Assembly (NCBI GenBank): GCA_037445635.1
Contig: JBBIKC010000009.1
Location: 17,560-81,559, forward strand
Direction: 5' to 3'
DNA from: JBFMCC01 sp037445635
GTDB taxonomy: Bacteria > Chloroflexota > Anaerolineae > Anaerolineales > Villigracilaceae
Length of the DNA: 64,000 nucleotides
In this document: positions 42,638-51,221 of the stretch, one piece after another
Position numbering within the stretch: the stretch's first letter is position 1
Layout: each line of letters opens with the position of its first letter
Notes under the pieces: model-generated
What the model saw: only the letters and a program-made list of their open reading frames with translations
Database searches by the model: none
What the model was told of the DNA's origin: nothing
Position numbers and translations under genes: made by a program

Positions 42638-43660
42638 ATGCGCCAACTCGAATTCATCCTCCGCCGCCTGCTGACCTCCCTCTTCGTTTTGCTGGGCGTC
42701 TCGGTCATCACCTTTTTCATTGCACGGGTGGTGCCGACTGACGCCGCCTCGCTGTATGCAGGTCCCAAGGCGCGGGAGGAAGAACTGGCGCGCGTCCGCG
42801 AGAAATTGGGGTTGGACAAACCGCTTCCCGTTCAATACGCGATCTACATGGGCGATCTGCTTCGAGGCGACCTCGGCAATTCCATTTCCACCAAGCGCCC
42901 CATCACACAAGAGATTTCCGAACGTCTGCCTGCCACGCTCGAACTGCTCTTTGCGGGCATGTTCCTCGCCGCCCTCATCGGCGTTCCGCTCGGCGTGCTT
43001 AGCGCGCGCTGGCAGGGGCGCCTTCCTGATCTGCTCGTCCGATTGATCTCCATCATCGGCGTTTCGATGCCCGCTTTTTATCTCGGACTTCTGCTCCAAA
43101 TTGTTTTCTTCCGCAATCTGGAATGGCTTCCGCTCATCGGCAGGCTGGATGCGGACATCCGCTTCACCAGCCCCGTGACGGAGATCACCCGTTTCATCGT
43201 CCTCGATTCACTCCTGACCCGAAACTGGGTCGCCCTTAAGGACTCTCTCCTGCACCTCATCCTCCCCGCCTTCACCCTCGCCGCCTACCCCATCGGACTC
43301 ATCGCCCGCATGACCCGCGCCACCATGCTCGAAGCGCTGGAACAGGACTACATCCGCACCGCCCGCGCCTACGGGATTCGGGACAGAGTCATCACCTACC
43401 TCTACGCCTTGAAAAACGCCATCAGCCCCACGCTGACGGTGATCGGCTTGACCTTCGCCTTTGCACTGACTGGCACGTTCTTCGTCGAAATCATCTTCAC
43501 CTGGCCTGGGTTGGGGCTTTTCACCACCCGCTCGTTGTTGAATCTCGATTATCCCGCCATCATGGGTATGACCCTGCTCGGCGCGGCGGGATACGTTCTC
43601 ATCAACCTGATCGTGGATGTCATCCAATCCTGGGTGGATCCGCGCGTGAGTCTGAATTGA
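42638..43660 (+). CDS. Peptide ABC transporter permease, DppB/OppB type
   Basis: A 340-residue inner-membrane permease with six hydrophobic segments, starting MRQLEFILRRLLTSLFVLLG, typical of DppB. 'DYIRTARAYGIRDRVITYLYALKNA' is the EAA loop that docks the ATPase, and 'LTGTFFVEIIFTWPGLG' the conserved late segment. It pairs with the DppC-like protein. I take the ATG at 42638, because homology starts there and the preceding in-frame codons are repeat DNA; the GAGGGAG ribosome binding site is itself part of that repeat. Confidence 0.93.
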   Translation: MRQLEFILRRLLTSLFVLLGVSVITFFIARVVPTDAASLYAGPKAREEELARVREKLGLDKPLPVQYAIYMGDLLRGDLGNSISTKRPITQEISERLPATLELLFAGMFLAALIGVPLGVLSARWQGRLPDLLVRLISIIGVSMPAFYLGLLLQIVFFRNLEWLPLIGRLDADIRFTSPVTEITRFIVLDSLLTRNWVALKDSLLHLILPAFTLAAYPIGLIARMTRATMLEALEQDYIRTARAYGIRDRVITYLYALKNAISPTLTVIGLTFAFALTGTFFVEIIFTWPGLGLFTTRSLLNLDYPAIMGMTLLGAAGYVLINLIVDVIQSWVDPRVSLN

Positions 43661-43663
43661 GTC

Positions 43664-43812
43664 AAACACGAAGGACACCAAGGTTACGAAGGTCTAGATC
43701 GCGCAAATATGACAATTCCCTTTCGACCATCATCCGCGATAATCTGGAACGCACAACCTCAGCCATCGCTCAACCCAACTTTGTGTACTTCGTGCCCTTT
43801 GTGTTGAAAAAA
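43664..43812. repeat. AACACGAAGGACACCAAGG quasi-palindrome
   Basis: The left arm (AACACGAAGGACACCAAGG, GTTACGAAGG) and the right arm (AACTTTGTGTACTTCGTGCC, CTTTGTGTTG) are inverse versions of the same short units, about 100 bases apart. The gap between the two permease genes contains nothing else. Confidence 0.7.
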
Positions 43813-43814
43813 CA

Positions 43815-44705
43815 ATGACTGCCATCCCTCTCGCCTCCGTCTCCGAAAACGAGCGCACACGGACGTTCCGTCACGTGCTGTCTGTCATTGCGCGCGACCC
43901 GCTGGCGTTGACAAGCACCATCGTCATTATTCTTTTTATTTTGCTCGCCGTTTTTGCATTTCAGATTGCGCCATCTCCGCTGGAAGGGGCAGGCAAGACC
44001 AATGCGGCCAACTCTCTGCTGGCTCCATCGCCCGAACATCCGCTCGGCACCGACAAACTCGGGCGCGATATGCTCAGCCGCATCATCATTGGGTCGCGCG
44101 CGGCGTTGATCGTGCCGATGGGCGTGGTCTTCTTCGCATTGCTGATCGGCACACCGCTTGGCGCATTGGCTGGTTACAAAGGCGGCTGGGTGGACGAGGT
44201 CATCATGCGCGTCACGGACCTATTCCTGGCGTTCCCTTCTTTGCTGTTGGCAATGGCAATCACCTCGGCGCTGGGACGCGGACTGGACAAAGCCGCCATT
44301 GCGCTGGTCGTTTCGTGGTGGCCCTGGTACACGCGCATCGCGCGCGGGGTGGCGGTCAGTTTGAGGGAGAGATATTTCGTCGAAGCCGCGCAGGCTGTCG
44401 GTGTGTCCGACGCGGTCATCATTCTGCGTCACATCCTGCCGAATACGATTTCGCCGATCCTCGTGCAAGCCACTGTTGATCTCGGTACGGTCATCCTTGC
44501 GATGGGCGGACTGGCGTTTTTGGGACTCGGCACCCAGCCGCCCGCGCCCGATTGGGGCTTGATGGTCAGCGAAGGGCGCGAGTTGATTTTGAATCAATGG
44601 TGGGTGGCAACCTACCCCGGCATTGCCATCTTCGTAGTGGTACTGGCGTTCAACTTGCTGGGCGATACCCTGCGCGACATCTTCGACCCGAGGCAGTACC
44701 GATGA
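43815..44705 (+). CDS. Peptide ABC transporter permease, DppC/OppC type
   Basis: A 296-residue permease with six hydrophobic segments. It has the OppC-type N-terminal extension, 'HPLGTDKLGRDMLSRIIIGSR' (the signature preceding the translocation domain), the EAA loop 'YFVEAAQAVGVSDAVIILRHILP' (in two parts) and the end 'NLLGDTLRDIFDPRQYR'. It forms the channel with the DppB-like subunit. Its stop codon overlaps the ATG of the first ATPase gene (ATGA), giving translational coupling. No strong ribosome binding site precedes its own start, which follows repeat DNA. Confidence 0.93.
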   Translation: MTAIPLASVSENERTRTFRHVLSVIARDPLALTSTIVIILFILLAVFAFQIAPSPLEGAGKTNAANSLLAPSPEHPLGTDKLGRDMLSRIIIGSRAALIVPMGVVFFALLIGTPLGALAGYKGGWVDEVIMRVTDLFLAFPSLLLAMAITSALGRGLDKAAIALVVSWWPWYTRIARGVAVSLRERYFVEAAQAVGVSDAVIILRHILPNTISPILVQATVDLGTVILAMGGLAFLGLGTQPPAPDWGLMVSEGRELILNQWWVATYPGIAIFVVVLAFNLLGDTLRDIFDPRQYR

Positions 44706-45712
44706 CCATGTCATTGCGAGACGAGCAGCGGCGAAGCAATCTCCTTGCCGTTTCCGACCTCCACCTGGAGTTCAAAACCTCGCGCGGCATCCTCAAAGCG
44801 TTGAACGGAATCTCCTTCGACGTGCGGCATGGCGAAGTGTTTGGCTTGGTCGGCGAGACGGGCTGCGGAAAGACCGTCACGGGGCTTTCGATATTGCGCC
44901 TGCTTCCGCGCTCGGCAAAAATTACCCATGGCGTCGTCAATTTCGACGGAACAAATCTGCTCGATCTGCCCGCCTCTGAGATGGAGCAGGTGCGCGGCGG
45001 CAAGATTGCGATGATTTTTCAAGACCCATCTTCGTCGCTCAACCCTGTGTTTACGATCGGCTCGCAAATGACGCGCGTCATCCGCCAGCACACGGGGTTG
45101 AACGCAAAACAAGCCAACATACGCGCCGCTGAAATGCTCGCAGCAGTCGGCCTGCCGGATGTCAAGCGCGTGCTGAACTCGTATCCGCATCAACTTTCGG
45201 GTGGGCAGCAGCAGCGCGCGATGATCGCCATGGCACTTTCCTGCCGCCCGCAACTGCTGATTGCCGACGAGCCGACCACCGCGCTGGATGTCACCATTCA
45301 GGCGCAGATTCTCAAACTGCTGCGCGACCTGCAAAAACAGTTCGATATTTCGGTCATTCTCATCACGCACAATCTCGGCGTCGTCGCCCAGACCTGCGAC
45401 CGGCTCGCCGTCCTCTACGCGGGGCGCGTGGCGGAGATCGGTTCCACGAAGGATATCTTCGAGGACCCACAACATCCCTACACGCGCGGGTTGATGAACG
45501 CCATTCCCAAGCCCGGCTCGCGCGGGAAAAAGATGGCGGCCATCCCCGGCACGGTTCCTTCCAACCCCGGCGCGCTGCAAGGTTGTCCCTTCGCGCCGCG
45601 CTGCGAGTTCGCCTTCGAGCGATGTCATGTCGAAGCGCCTGCGTTATTGAATGTAAGCGAAAATCATCTCGCCTCCTGCTTTTTAGTCAATCCCACTGCT
45701 CACTATAACTGA
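44702..45712 (+). CDS. Peptide ABC transporter ATPase, DppD/OppD type
   Basis: A 336-residue ABC ATPase with Walker A 'GETGCGKTVTG', Q-loop 'MIFQDPSSSLNP', signature 'LSGGQQQRAMIAMAL', Walker B 'LLIADEPTTALD' and H-loop 'ITHNLG'. The C-terminal oligopeptide region has the four Cys of the OppD/DppD iron-sulfur-type motif around 'GCPFAPRCEFAFERC'. It powers peptide import. The first 15 or so residues (MTMSLRDEQRRSNLLAV) are encoded by one arm of a GTCATTGCGAG repeat and are not shared with the family, whose homology begins at 'LAVSDLHLEF'. The last codons likewise enter another repeat. Confidence 0.92.
   Translation: MTMSLRDEQRRSNLLAVSDLHLEFKTSRGILKALNGISFDVRHGEVFGLVGETGCGKTVTGLSILRLLPRSAKITHGVVNFDGTNLLDLPASEMEQVRGGKIAMIFQDPSSSLNPVFTIGSQMTRVIRQHTGLNAKQANIRAAEMLAAVGLPDVKRVLNSYPHQLSGGQQQRAMIAMALSCRPQLLIADEPTTALDVTIQAQILKLLRDLQKQFDISVILITHNLGVVAQTCDRLAVLYAGRVAEIGSTKDIFEDPQHPYTRGLMNAIPKPGSRGKKMAAIPGTVPSNPGALQGCPFAPRCEFAFERCHVEAPALLNVSENHLASCFLVNPTAHYN
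44707..44752. repeat. GTCATTGCGAG half-element inside a coding region
   Basis: ATGTCATTGCGAG followed by GGCGAAGCAATCTCCTTG matches the left arm of the hairpin at 21656-21745. The right arm is absent. It lies within codons 2-17 of the DppD-like gene, in frame. Confidence 0.75.
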
Positions 45713-45741
45713 TAACTGATAACTGATTACTGATTACTGAA
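45700..45741. repeat. ACTGATAACTGATTACTG tract, copy 2
   Basis: Four to five degenerate copies of ACTGATAACTGAT/TACTG run from the end of the DppD-like gene into the gap. They correspond to the right arm of the element at 19755-19842; no inverted arm is present. Confidence 0.65.
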
Positions 45742-45745
45742 ACAG

Positions 45746-46717
45746 ATGCCCAACCTCATCGAAGTCCATTCCCTCAAAAAACATTTCCGATTGCCGGGCG
45801 GCTGGCTTTCGGGCGACATCAAACACGTCTACGCGGTAGATGGAGTTGATCTTTCCATCGCTTCCGGCCAGACCTTCGGCCTGGTCGGCGAATCGGGATG
45901 CGGGAAGACCACGCTGGGGCGGATGATCCTGCGGCTGATCGAGCCGACTTCGGGCAGTATCCTGTTCGACGGAAAGGACATCACAACAATTGATAAGCGG
46001 AACATGAAACCCATCCGCCGTGAGATGCAGATTGTGTTCCAGAACCCGCTCTCGTCATTGAGTCCGCGCTTGAAAGTGGAGCAGATCGTCGCCGAGCCGC
46101 TCACCACGCATAAGGTTCTGGCAAAGAATGAAATTCGCCCGCGCGTGATCGAACTGCTGGAACAGGTTGGCTTGGGCGCACAGCACCTTGACCGCTTCCC
46201 ACACGAAATGTCCGGCGGACAATGTCAGCGGGTGGCAGTGGCGCGGGCGCTGGCGTTGAATCCAAAATTGATCGTGCTGGACGAACCCACGTCCGCGCTG
46301 GATGTATCGGTGCAGGCGCAAATCATCAACCTGCTGGACGACCTCAAACGCTCCTTTGGCTTGACCTATTTGTTCATCTCGCATGATTTGAATGTCATCC
46401 AACATATCAGCGACAGAATCGGCGTGATGTATTTGGGCAAACTGGTAGAGGTCGGCTCTGCGGAGGAGGTGTACGGCGAGCCGCTGCATCCGTACACACA
46501 GGCGCTGTTCGGCGCAATTCCCATGCCTGTCGTTGAGACAAAGCGTGAGTTGAAGGTGCTGGAGGGCAATGTGCCGAGTCCCATCAACCCGCCGTCAGGA
46601 TGCAGATTCCACACCAGATGCCCCCTCGCCCAGAAAATCTGTCAGGAAACGGAACCCGTTTTACGTCAGGTACGAGGCGGCGCTTCCCGTCAGGTTGCCT
46701 GTCATTTTGTGGAATAA
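45746..46717 (+). CDS. Peptide ABC transporter ATPase, DppF/OppF type
   Basis: A 323-residue ABC ATPase and partner of the DppD-like protein. It shows Walker A 'GESGCGKTTLG', Q-loop 'IVFQNPLSSLSP', signature 'MSGGQCQRVAVARAL', Walker B 'LIVLDEPTSALD' and H-loop 'ISHDLNVIQHI', then the OppF C-terminal Cys region 'PPSGCRFHTRCPLAQKIC'. The N-terminal 'HFRLPGGWLSGDIKHVYAVDGVDL' is the OppF-type regulatory insert. It completes a binding protein-B-C-D-F transporter operon. The start follows a repeat tract and lacks a strong Shine-Dalgarno. Confidence 0.93.
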   Translation: MPNLIEVHSLKKHFRLPGGWLSGDIKHVYAVDGVDLSIASGQTFGLVGESGCGKTTLGRMILRLIEPTSGSILFDGKDITTIDKRNMKPIRREMQIVFQNPLSSLSPRLKVEQIVAEPLTTHKVLAKNEIRPRVIELLEQVGLGAQHLDRFPHEMSGGQCQRVAVARALALNPKLIVLDEPTSALDVSVQAQIINLLDDLKRSFGLTYLFISHDLNVIQHISDRIGVMYLGKLVEVGSAEEVYGEPLHPYTQALFGAIPMPVVETKRELKVLEGNVPSPINPPSGCRFHTRCPLAQKICQETEPVLRQVRGGASRQVACHFVE

Positions 46718-46795
46718 ATCAATATGGAGTCAGACAGCTCGCTGTCGCATGAACCATCAGCAAGCTGATGGAATCCATAACCTTCGGAGAATCTT

Positions 46796-47698
46796 ATGAG
46801 TCGTCTATTTGGAATTGCTGGCGTACAAATGTCCGTAGAAGCATGGGACATGGATGGGACGTTCGAGAAAATGTCCGACGTGGCGCTCAACATCCGCAAG
46901 CAGATGCCGTGGGTCAACATGGTGGTGTATCACGAATTGGTCGTTCCGGGGCTGGTGCAGTTTAGGACTCCCCCGGATGTGAATTGGTGGAAGAAAAACA
47001 GCGGCTCCGTGCCAGGACCGATGACGGATCGTTTATGCGACCTTGCACGAAAAACGCGGCAATGGATCATCCCCGGCTCGATGTGGGAGGTCGAAGACGA
47101 GAAAATGTACAACACGTCAGTTGTGATCTCGCCGGACGGCGACATTGTGGCGAAGTATCGCAAGATGTTCCCGTGGCTGCCCTACGAAGCGGGGACGGCG
47201 GCGGGCGATCAATTCTGCGTGTTCGACATTCCGAATGTGGGGCGGTTTGGTCTGTGTATTTGCTACGACATGTGGTTTCCCGAAGTCTCGCGCACGCTGG
47301 CATGGATGGGCGCCGAAGTCATCATCCAGCCAACGCTGACGCCCACCTCCGACCGCCCGCTGGAATTAATCATGGCGCAAGCCAACGCCCTGTTCAATCA
47401 GTGTTATTTTGTAAGCGTGAACGGGGTCGGTCTGTGGGGCGGCGGGCGTTCCACCATCATTGACCCCGATGGGCGCATTTTGCAACAGGCAGGGACGAAT
47501 CAAACATTTCTGACCGAGATGCTCGACCTCGACCACACCACGCGCACACGCGAATACGGCACGCTGGGTCTCGCGCAGACGTTGAAGCAGTTGCGCGATT
47601 CGGGGCAGAAGTTCCCGATCTATGGGAATCACGGATTGGCAGAGGGAGGTTTCGCCGGGTTAGGGGAACTGAGGTTGCATCATCTCAATCGTTCGTGA
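46796..47698 (+). CDS. Nitrilase-superfamily amidase (formamidase/aliphatic amidase-like)
   Basis: A 300-residue carbon-nitrogen hydrolase. The catalytic triad is visible: Glu 47 in 'VVYHELVVPG', Lys 123 in 'KYRKMFPW' and Cys 156 in 'FGLCICYDMWFPE'. The sequence resembles aliphatic amidases and formamidases more than true nitrilases; it would release ammonia from a small amide. It follows the peptide transporter and may process an imported compound. Small dyads (CAGCTCGCTG, CATCAGCAAGCTGATGG) lie in the 78-base gap before it. Its 3' end and the DNA just beyond are duplicated at 37051-37209. Confidence 0.88.
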   Translation: MSRLFGIAGVQMSVEAWDMDGTFEKMSDVALNIRKQMPWVNMVVYHELVVPGLVQFRTPPDVNWWKKNSGSVPGPMTDRLCDLARKTRQWIIPGSMWEVEDEKMYNTSVVISPDGDIVAKYRKMFPWLPYEAGTAAGDQFCVFDIPNVGRFGLCICYDMWFPEVSRTLAWMGAEVIIQPTLTPTSDRPLELIMAQANALFNQCYFVSVNGVGLWGGGRSTIIDPDGRILQQAGTNQTFLTEMLDLDHTTRTREYGTLGLAQTLKQLRDSGQKFPIYGNHGLAEGGFAGLGELRLHHLNRS

Positions 47699-47722
47699 AG
47701 GAGGCCGTCAGGGACTATACGC

Positions 47723-47832
47723 TAGCGACCGCGGGCTGGACACCACCGGCGCACTCGTTTTCAAATACAACAATGGTCTTTGGGCAAAGAACATGACTCC
47801 TTCCGAGTTCCCACAATACTCTTGCTCATACT
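47723..47832 (+). other. Protein-like fragment between duplicated segments
   Basis: One plus-strand frame reads 'SDRGLDTTGALVFKYNNG' and 'MTPSEFPQYSCSYW' before entering the duplicated regulator segment. It looks like the remnant of a real coding sequence, but I do not recognise the family. Confidence 0.35.
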
Positions 47833-48156
47833 GGGCTGTCGTCTCCAGCCTTGAGGGCATTGCGGAGGCGGGAGAGCGCCGTATGAAATGCCGTGCGGCT
47901 GGTACGTTCCTTTTCACCCCAGATCGCCTCGAAGGCTTTATCGGCGGGAATTTTTTCTCCGCGCTTCGTGACGAAATAGGCGAGCAGATCGCGCGCCTTT
48001 GCAGAGACCCAGCGTTCCTGCGACACTTCCGCGCCATTCAGCAAGACACGGAAATTTCCAAAACACTGCACTCGAACCGAGTAGCGGTCTTGAAGAACTT
48101 GAACGGATTTTTCTGGAAGATTTTCCAACACGCGTTCAAGAAAGGGACTCTTCTCC
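47833..48156 (-). pseudogene. Truncated second copy of the SARP-type regulator gene
   Basis: This 324-base segment matches 38022-38345 without gaps and with about five differences, thus near 98% identity. It encodes the winged-helix part of the regulator ('VQCFGNFRVLLNGAEV' to 'RLRNALKAGDD') and is cut at both ends. It lies 114 bases after the nitrilase segment that is also duplicated at the other locus. Confidence 0.9.
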
Positions 48157-48304
48157 TCCTTCCGCGCGGGACAGGATAAGGTCATCGCAAGTCTCCTCGC
48201 CAAACAATACACCCTCGCCATCGTTCCCACAGGCTGGGCAAATCGCCGCGCTGCCAATTCGCCGCAGAAAACACGGGTTTCATTCCGCTTCAAACAGGAA
48301 AAGG
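48157..48304 (+). other. Unrecognised remnant beside the truncated regulator
   Basis: A plus-strand frame reads 'DKVIASLLAKQYTLAIVPTG' and 'WANRRAANSPQKTRVSFRFKQ', which looks protein-like but has no start and no family I can name. It could be the 3' part of the gene represented at 47723-47832. Confidence 0.3.
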
Positions 48305-48334
48305 AAAACGGCCTCCGTTCCTGGAAGCCGTTTT
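48305..48334 (-). terminator. Hairpin terminator after mreB
   Basis: A 12-pair stem (48305-48316 with 48323-48334, one G-T pair) lies directly after the mreB stop on the minus strand. It is followed by CCTTTTCC rather than a clean T run. It probably ends the atpA-mreB transcript. Confidence 0.65.
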
Positions 48335-48336
48335 AT

Positions 48337-49344
48337 TTACACCGTCGGCAGACTGCGCCGCAGGATATTATACATCCCCAGCGCCTTGGCCGCGCCCTCC
48401 ACGGTGCAGGTTAGCGGATTGTCCACCAGATAAGCGGGGATGCCCAGCGACTTGGTCAGCAATTTGTCCACGCCGCGCAGGAGCGCCCCGCCGCCGCACA
48501 GGGCCACGCCGCGATCAATAATGTCGGAGACCAGTTCGGGAGGCGTCTTTTCGAGCACGCGGCGGCCCGATTCGATCACATGTTTCAGCGGCTCCTGCAG
48601 GGCCTCGACGATCTCGCCCGTGGTCAGTGTGACCGGGCGCGGCAGACCCGTGACCTGGTCCTGTCCCTGCACTTCCATGCTTTGTTCGTTATCCTGCGGC
48701 ACGGCCGCGCCGATCTTGATCTTGAGCTGCTCCGCGGTGGCCTGGCCGATAATCACACCGTACTTCCGCCGCACATAGACAATGATAGCCTCGTCCAGGT
48801 CGAGACCGCCGGCACGCAAGGTATCCGCCGAGACGATGCCATACATCGCCAGCACGGCCGCCTCGGTCGCGCCGCCGCCCAGGCAGATGACCATGTTCCC
48901 GGAGGGCGAACCAATCGGCAGGTCAATGCCGAGCGCAGCCGCCAGGGACTGCTGAATGAGATAGGCCTCGCGGCTTCCCGCTTCCATGACCGCCTCGTAC
49001 ACTGCGCGGCGTTCCACGCTGGTCACGCCATACGGGACGGAGATCATCACGCGCGGGCGCAGGACGCGCATCGAACCGCTGACGCGCCGCAACAGATACG
49101 TAAGCAGGGTCTCGGTAATTTCATAATCTGCAATGACCCCGTTCTTCAGAGGGCGGGCCACTTCGATGGTTTCGGGCACGCGCCCGTACATGTCGCGCGC
49201 CTCCTGTCCCACCGCCACCATCTTCTGTTCCGCCACTTCGATAGCGACAATGGTCGGCTCCTCCAGCAGCACCTGGCCGCTGTCGGCGAGACGGGTGAAC
49301 ATCGTCCCGAGGTCAATGCCAAGGTCTTTCGAAAAGATGGCCAC
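48337..49344 (-). CDS. mreB: MreB-like rod-shape actin homologue
   Basis: A 335-residue bacterial actin that forms membrane-associated filaments guiding cell-wall synthesis. 'KDLGIDLGTMFTRL' is phosphate loop 1, 'PRVMISVPYGVTSVERRAV' and 'EAGSREAYLIQQSLAAALG' are MreB signatures, 'VICLGGGATEAAVLA' is the second phosphate loop, and 'ALCGGGALLRGVDKLL' is the adenosine motif. It is usually followed by mreC and mreD, absent here. Translation appears to start at a GTG four bases after the atpC stop, so it is coupled to the F1 genes. A solitary MreB at the end of an atp operon is unusual, but the sequence looks intact. Confidence 0.9.
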   Translation of the reverse strand: MAIFSKDLGIDLGTMFTRLADSGQVLLEEPTIVAIEVAEQKMVAVGQEARDMYGRVPETIEVARPLKNGVIADYEITETLLTYLLRRVSGSMRVLRPRVMISVPYGVTSVERRAVYEAVMEAGSREAYLIQQSLAAALGIDLPIGSPSGNMVICLGGGATEAAVLAMYGIVSADTLRAGGLDLDEAIIVYVRRKYGVIIGQATAEQLKIKIGAAVPQDNEQSMEVQGQDQVTGLPRPVTLTTGEIVEALQEPLKHVIESGRRVLEKTPPELVSDIIDRGVALCGGGALLRGVDKLLTKSLGIPAYLVDNPLTCTVEGAAKALGMYNILRRSLPTV

Positions 49345-49347
49345 GGT

Positions 49348-49788
49348 TTATTGCTCGTCGAGAATGGACGGGCGGTTAACCTTGCGGAAGCGGCGGGCCG
49401 CATCCAGCCGCAGGTTGGAGCGGCGCAGGGCGGCTTCGATAGCGAGATATGCGTCCGTGTCCGGCGGCGGACCCTTGGCCAGCATCTCTTCGGCGCGCTT
49501 CTTCGCCGCCGCGGCGCGGTTCACGTCAATGTCTTCGACATTTTCCGCCGCGTCGGCCAGCACGGTGACGATGTCAGGCTGGACCTCGGCCACCCCGCCC
49601 GCCACGGTGAAGACCTGTTCCCTGCCCTCGCGGCGGACTTTGATGAAGCCGTATTTCAGGGTCGTCAATAGCGGGGCATGATGCGGCAGGACACCCATCT
49701 CGCCTGCCGCGCCCGGCAGGACGACGATGTCCACGTCGCCTTCGAAGACCATTCGGTCCTGGGAAACGATCTCACAACGAATGGGCAT
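49348..49788 (-). CDS. atpC: F1-ATPase epsilon subunit
   Basis: The 146-residue epsilon subunit joins the rotor and can inhibit ATP hydrolysis. The N-terminal beta-sandwich reads 'MPIRCEIVSQDRMVFEGDVDIVVLPGAAGEMGVLPHHAPLLT' (seen in pieces), with the conserved 'GEMGVLPHHAPLL'. A C-terminal helical hairpin of about 60 residues follows, Ala/Arg-rich and ending 'RPSILDEQ'. AGAGAGG precedes the start. It lies 12 bases after atpD. Confidence 0.93.
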   Translation of the reverse strand: MPIRCEIVSQDRMVFEGDVDIVVLPGAAGEMGVLPHHAPLLTTLKYGFIKVRREGREQVFTVAGGVAEVQPDIVTVLADAAENVEDIDVNRAAAAKKRAEEMLAKGPPPDTDAYLAIEAALRRSNLRLDAARRFRKVNRPSILDEQ

Positions 49789-49800
49789 GGGAATGCCTCT

Positions 49801-51204
49801 CTAGCCGCTCTTTGCCAGTTTCGCGGCTTTCTCGCGGACGTCCTCTATTGTACCCGTCATCATGAAAGCCTGCTCGGGCAGATCGTCGCATTTGCCGTCC
49901 AGGATTTCGCGGAAGCCGCGCACGGTCTCCTTGAGCGGGACATAGCGGCCGGGAATGCCGGTGAAACGTTCGGCCACAAAGAACGGCTGGGAGAAGTAGC
50001 GCTCGATCTTGCGGGCGCGTGTGACGATTAGTTTGTCGTCCTCGCTCAGTTCATCAATGCCGAGAATGGCGATGATGTCCTGCAAATCCTTGTAACGCTG
50101 GAGCACGCGCTGGACCTCGCGCGCTGTGCGGTAGTGGTCCTCGCCCACGATATTGGGATCGAGGATTCGGGAGGTCGAGGCGAGCGGGTCCACAGCCGGG
50201 TAAATGCCCTTTTCCACGATGGAGCGCTCGAGGGCGATGGTCGCGTCGAGGTGGGTGAAGGTCGCCACCGGCGCGGGATCGGAGTAGTCATCGGCGGGAA
50301 CATAGACAGCCTGCATCGAGGTGATCGAACCGGTGCGCGTGGAGGTGATGCGCTCCTGGAGTTCACCCATCTCGGTGGCAAGGGTGGGCTGGTAACCCAC
50401 GGCAGAGGGCATGCGCCCCAGCAGCGCCGAGACCTCCGAACCCGACATGGAAAAGCGGAAGATGTTGTCTATGAAGAGCAGGACGTCGCGGCCCTGGTCG
50501 CGGAAGTATTCAGCCATGGAGAGCGCCGAGAGACCCACGCGCAGGCGCACGCCGGAGGGTTCGTTCATCTGGCCGTAAACCATGACGGTGTCTTTCATGA
50601 CGTTCGACTCGATCATTTCGCGGTAGAGCTGCGTGCCCTCGCGGGTGCGTTCGCCCACCCCGGCGAAGACCGAGTTGCCTTCGTGCTCGGTAGCCACCGA
50701 GCGGATGAGTTCCATGATGATGACGGTCTTGCCGGTGCCCGCGCCGCCAAAGATGCCGGTCTTGCCGCCCTTGGTGAACGGGGCAATCAGATCAATGACC
50801 TTGACGCCGGTCTCGAACACTTCCACGCGGGTGGACTGCTCCGCGAAAGGCGGCGCCGGACGGTGGATCGGGTAACGAAGCGATGCGTCGACCGAGCCCT
50901 TTTCGTCGACCGGGCGGCCGAGGACATTGAAGATGCGGCCGAGGGTCGCGGGTCCGACCGGCACCGTGATGGGCGCGCCGGTGGCCCGGGCAGGAACGCC
51001 GCGTTGGAGTCCGTCCGTGCTGTCCATCGAAACGGTGCGTACCCAGTTATCGCCCAGTTGTTTCTGAACTTCCAGGATAAGCGGCTCTTTCCCCTCGCGT
51101 TCGATTTCGATGGCCTCGAAGATCTCCGGGGTCTGCCCCGCGGGAAATTCAACGTCCACCACACCGCCCAAGATCTGGACCACTCGTCCAGTTGTTCCAG
51201 CCAT
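49801..51204 (-). CDS. atpD: F1-ATPase beta subunit
   Basis: The catalytic beta subunit of F-type ATP synthase, 467 residues. It shows Walker A 'GGAGTGKTVIIMELI', the catalytic-Glu segment 'GVGERTREG', Walker B 'VLLFIDNIFRF' and 'PSAVGYQPTLATEMG', all as expected. Length matches the family. GGAGG lies before the ATG at 51204. It is third in the order atpA-atpG-atpD-atpC. Confidence 0.97.
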   Translation of the reverse strand: MAGTTGRVVQILGGVVDVEFPAGQTPEIFEAIEIEREGKEPLILEVQKQLGDNWVRTVSMDSTDGLQRGVPARATGAPITVPVGPATLGRIFNVLGRPVDEKGSVDASLRYPIHRPAPPFAEQSTRVEVFETGVKVIDLIAPFTKGGKTGIFGGAGTGKTVIIMELIRSVATEHEGNSVFAGVGERTREGTQLYREMIESNVMKDTVMVYGQMNEPSGVRLRVGLSALSMAEYFRDQGRDVLLFIDNIFRFSMSGSEVSALLGRMPSAVGYQPTLATEMGELQERITSTRTGSITSMQAVYVPADDYSDPAPVATFTHLDATIALERSIVEKGIYPAVDPLASTSRILDPNIVGEDHYRTAREVQRVLQRYKDLQDIIAILGIDELSEDDKLIVTRARKIERYFSQPFFVAERFTGIPGRYVPLKETVRGFREILDGKCDDLPEQAFMMTGTIEDVREKAAKLAKSG

Positions 51205-51221
51205 GATTGCCTCCGAATTTC

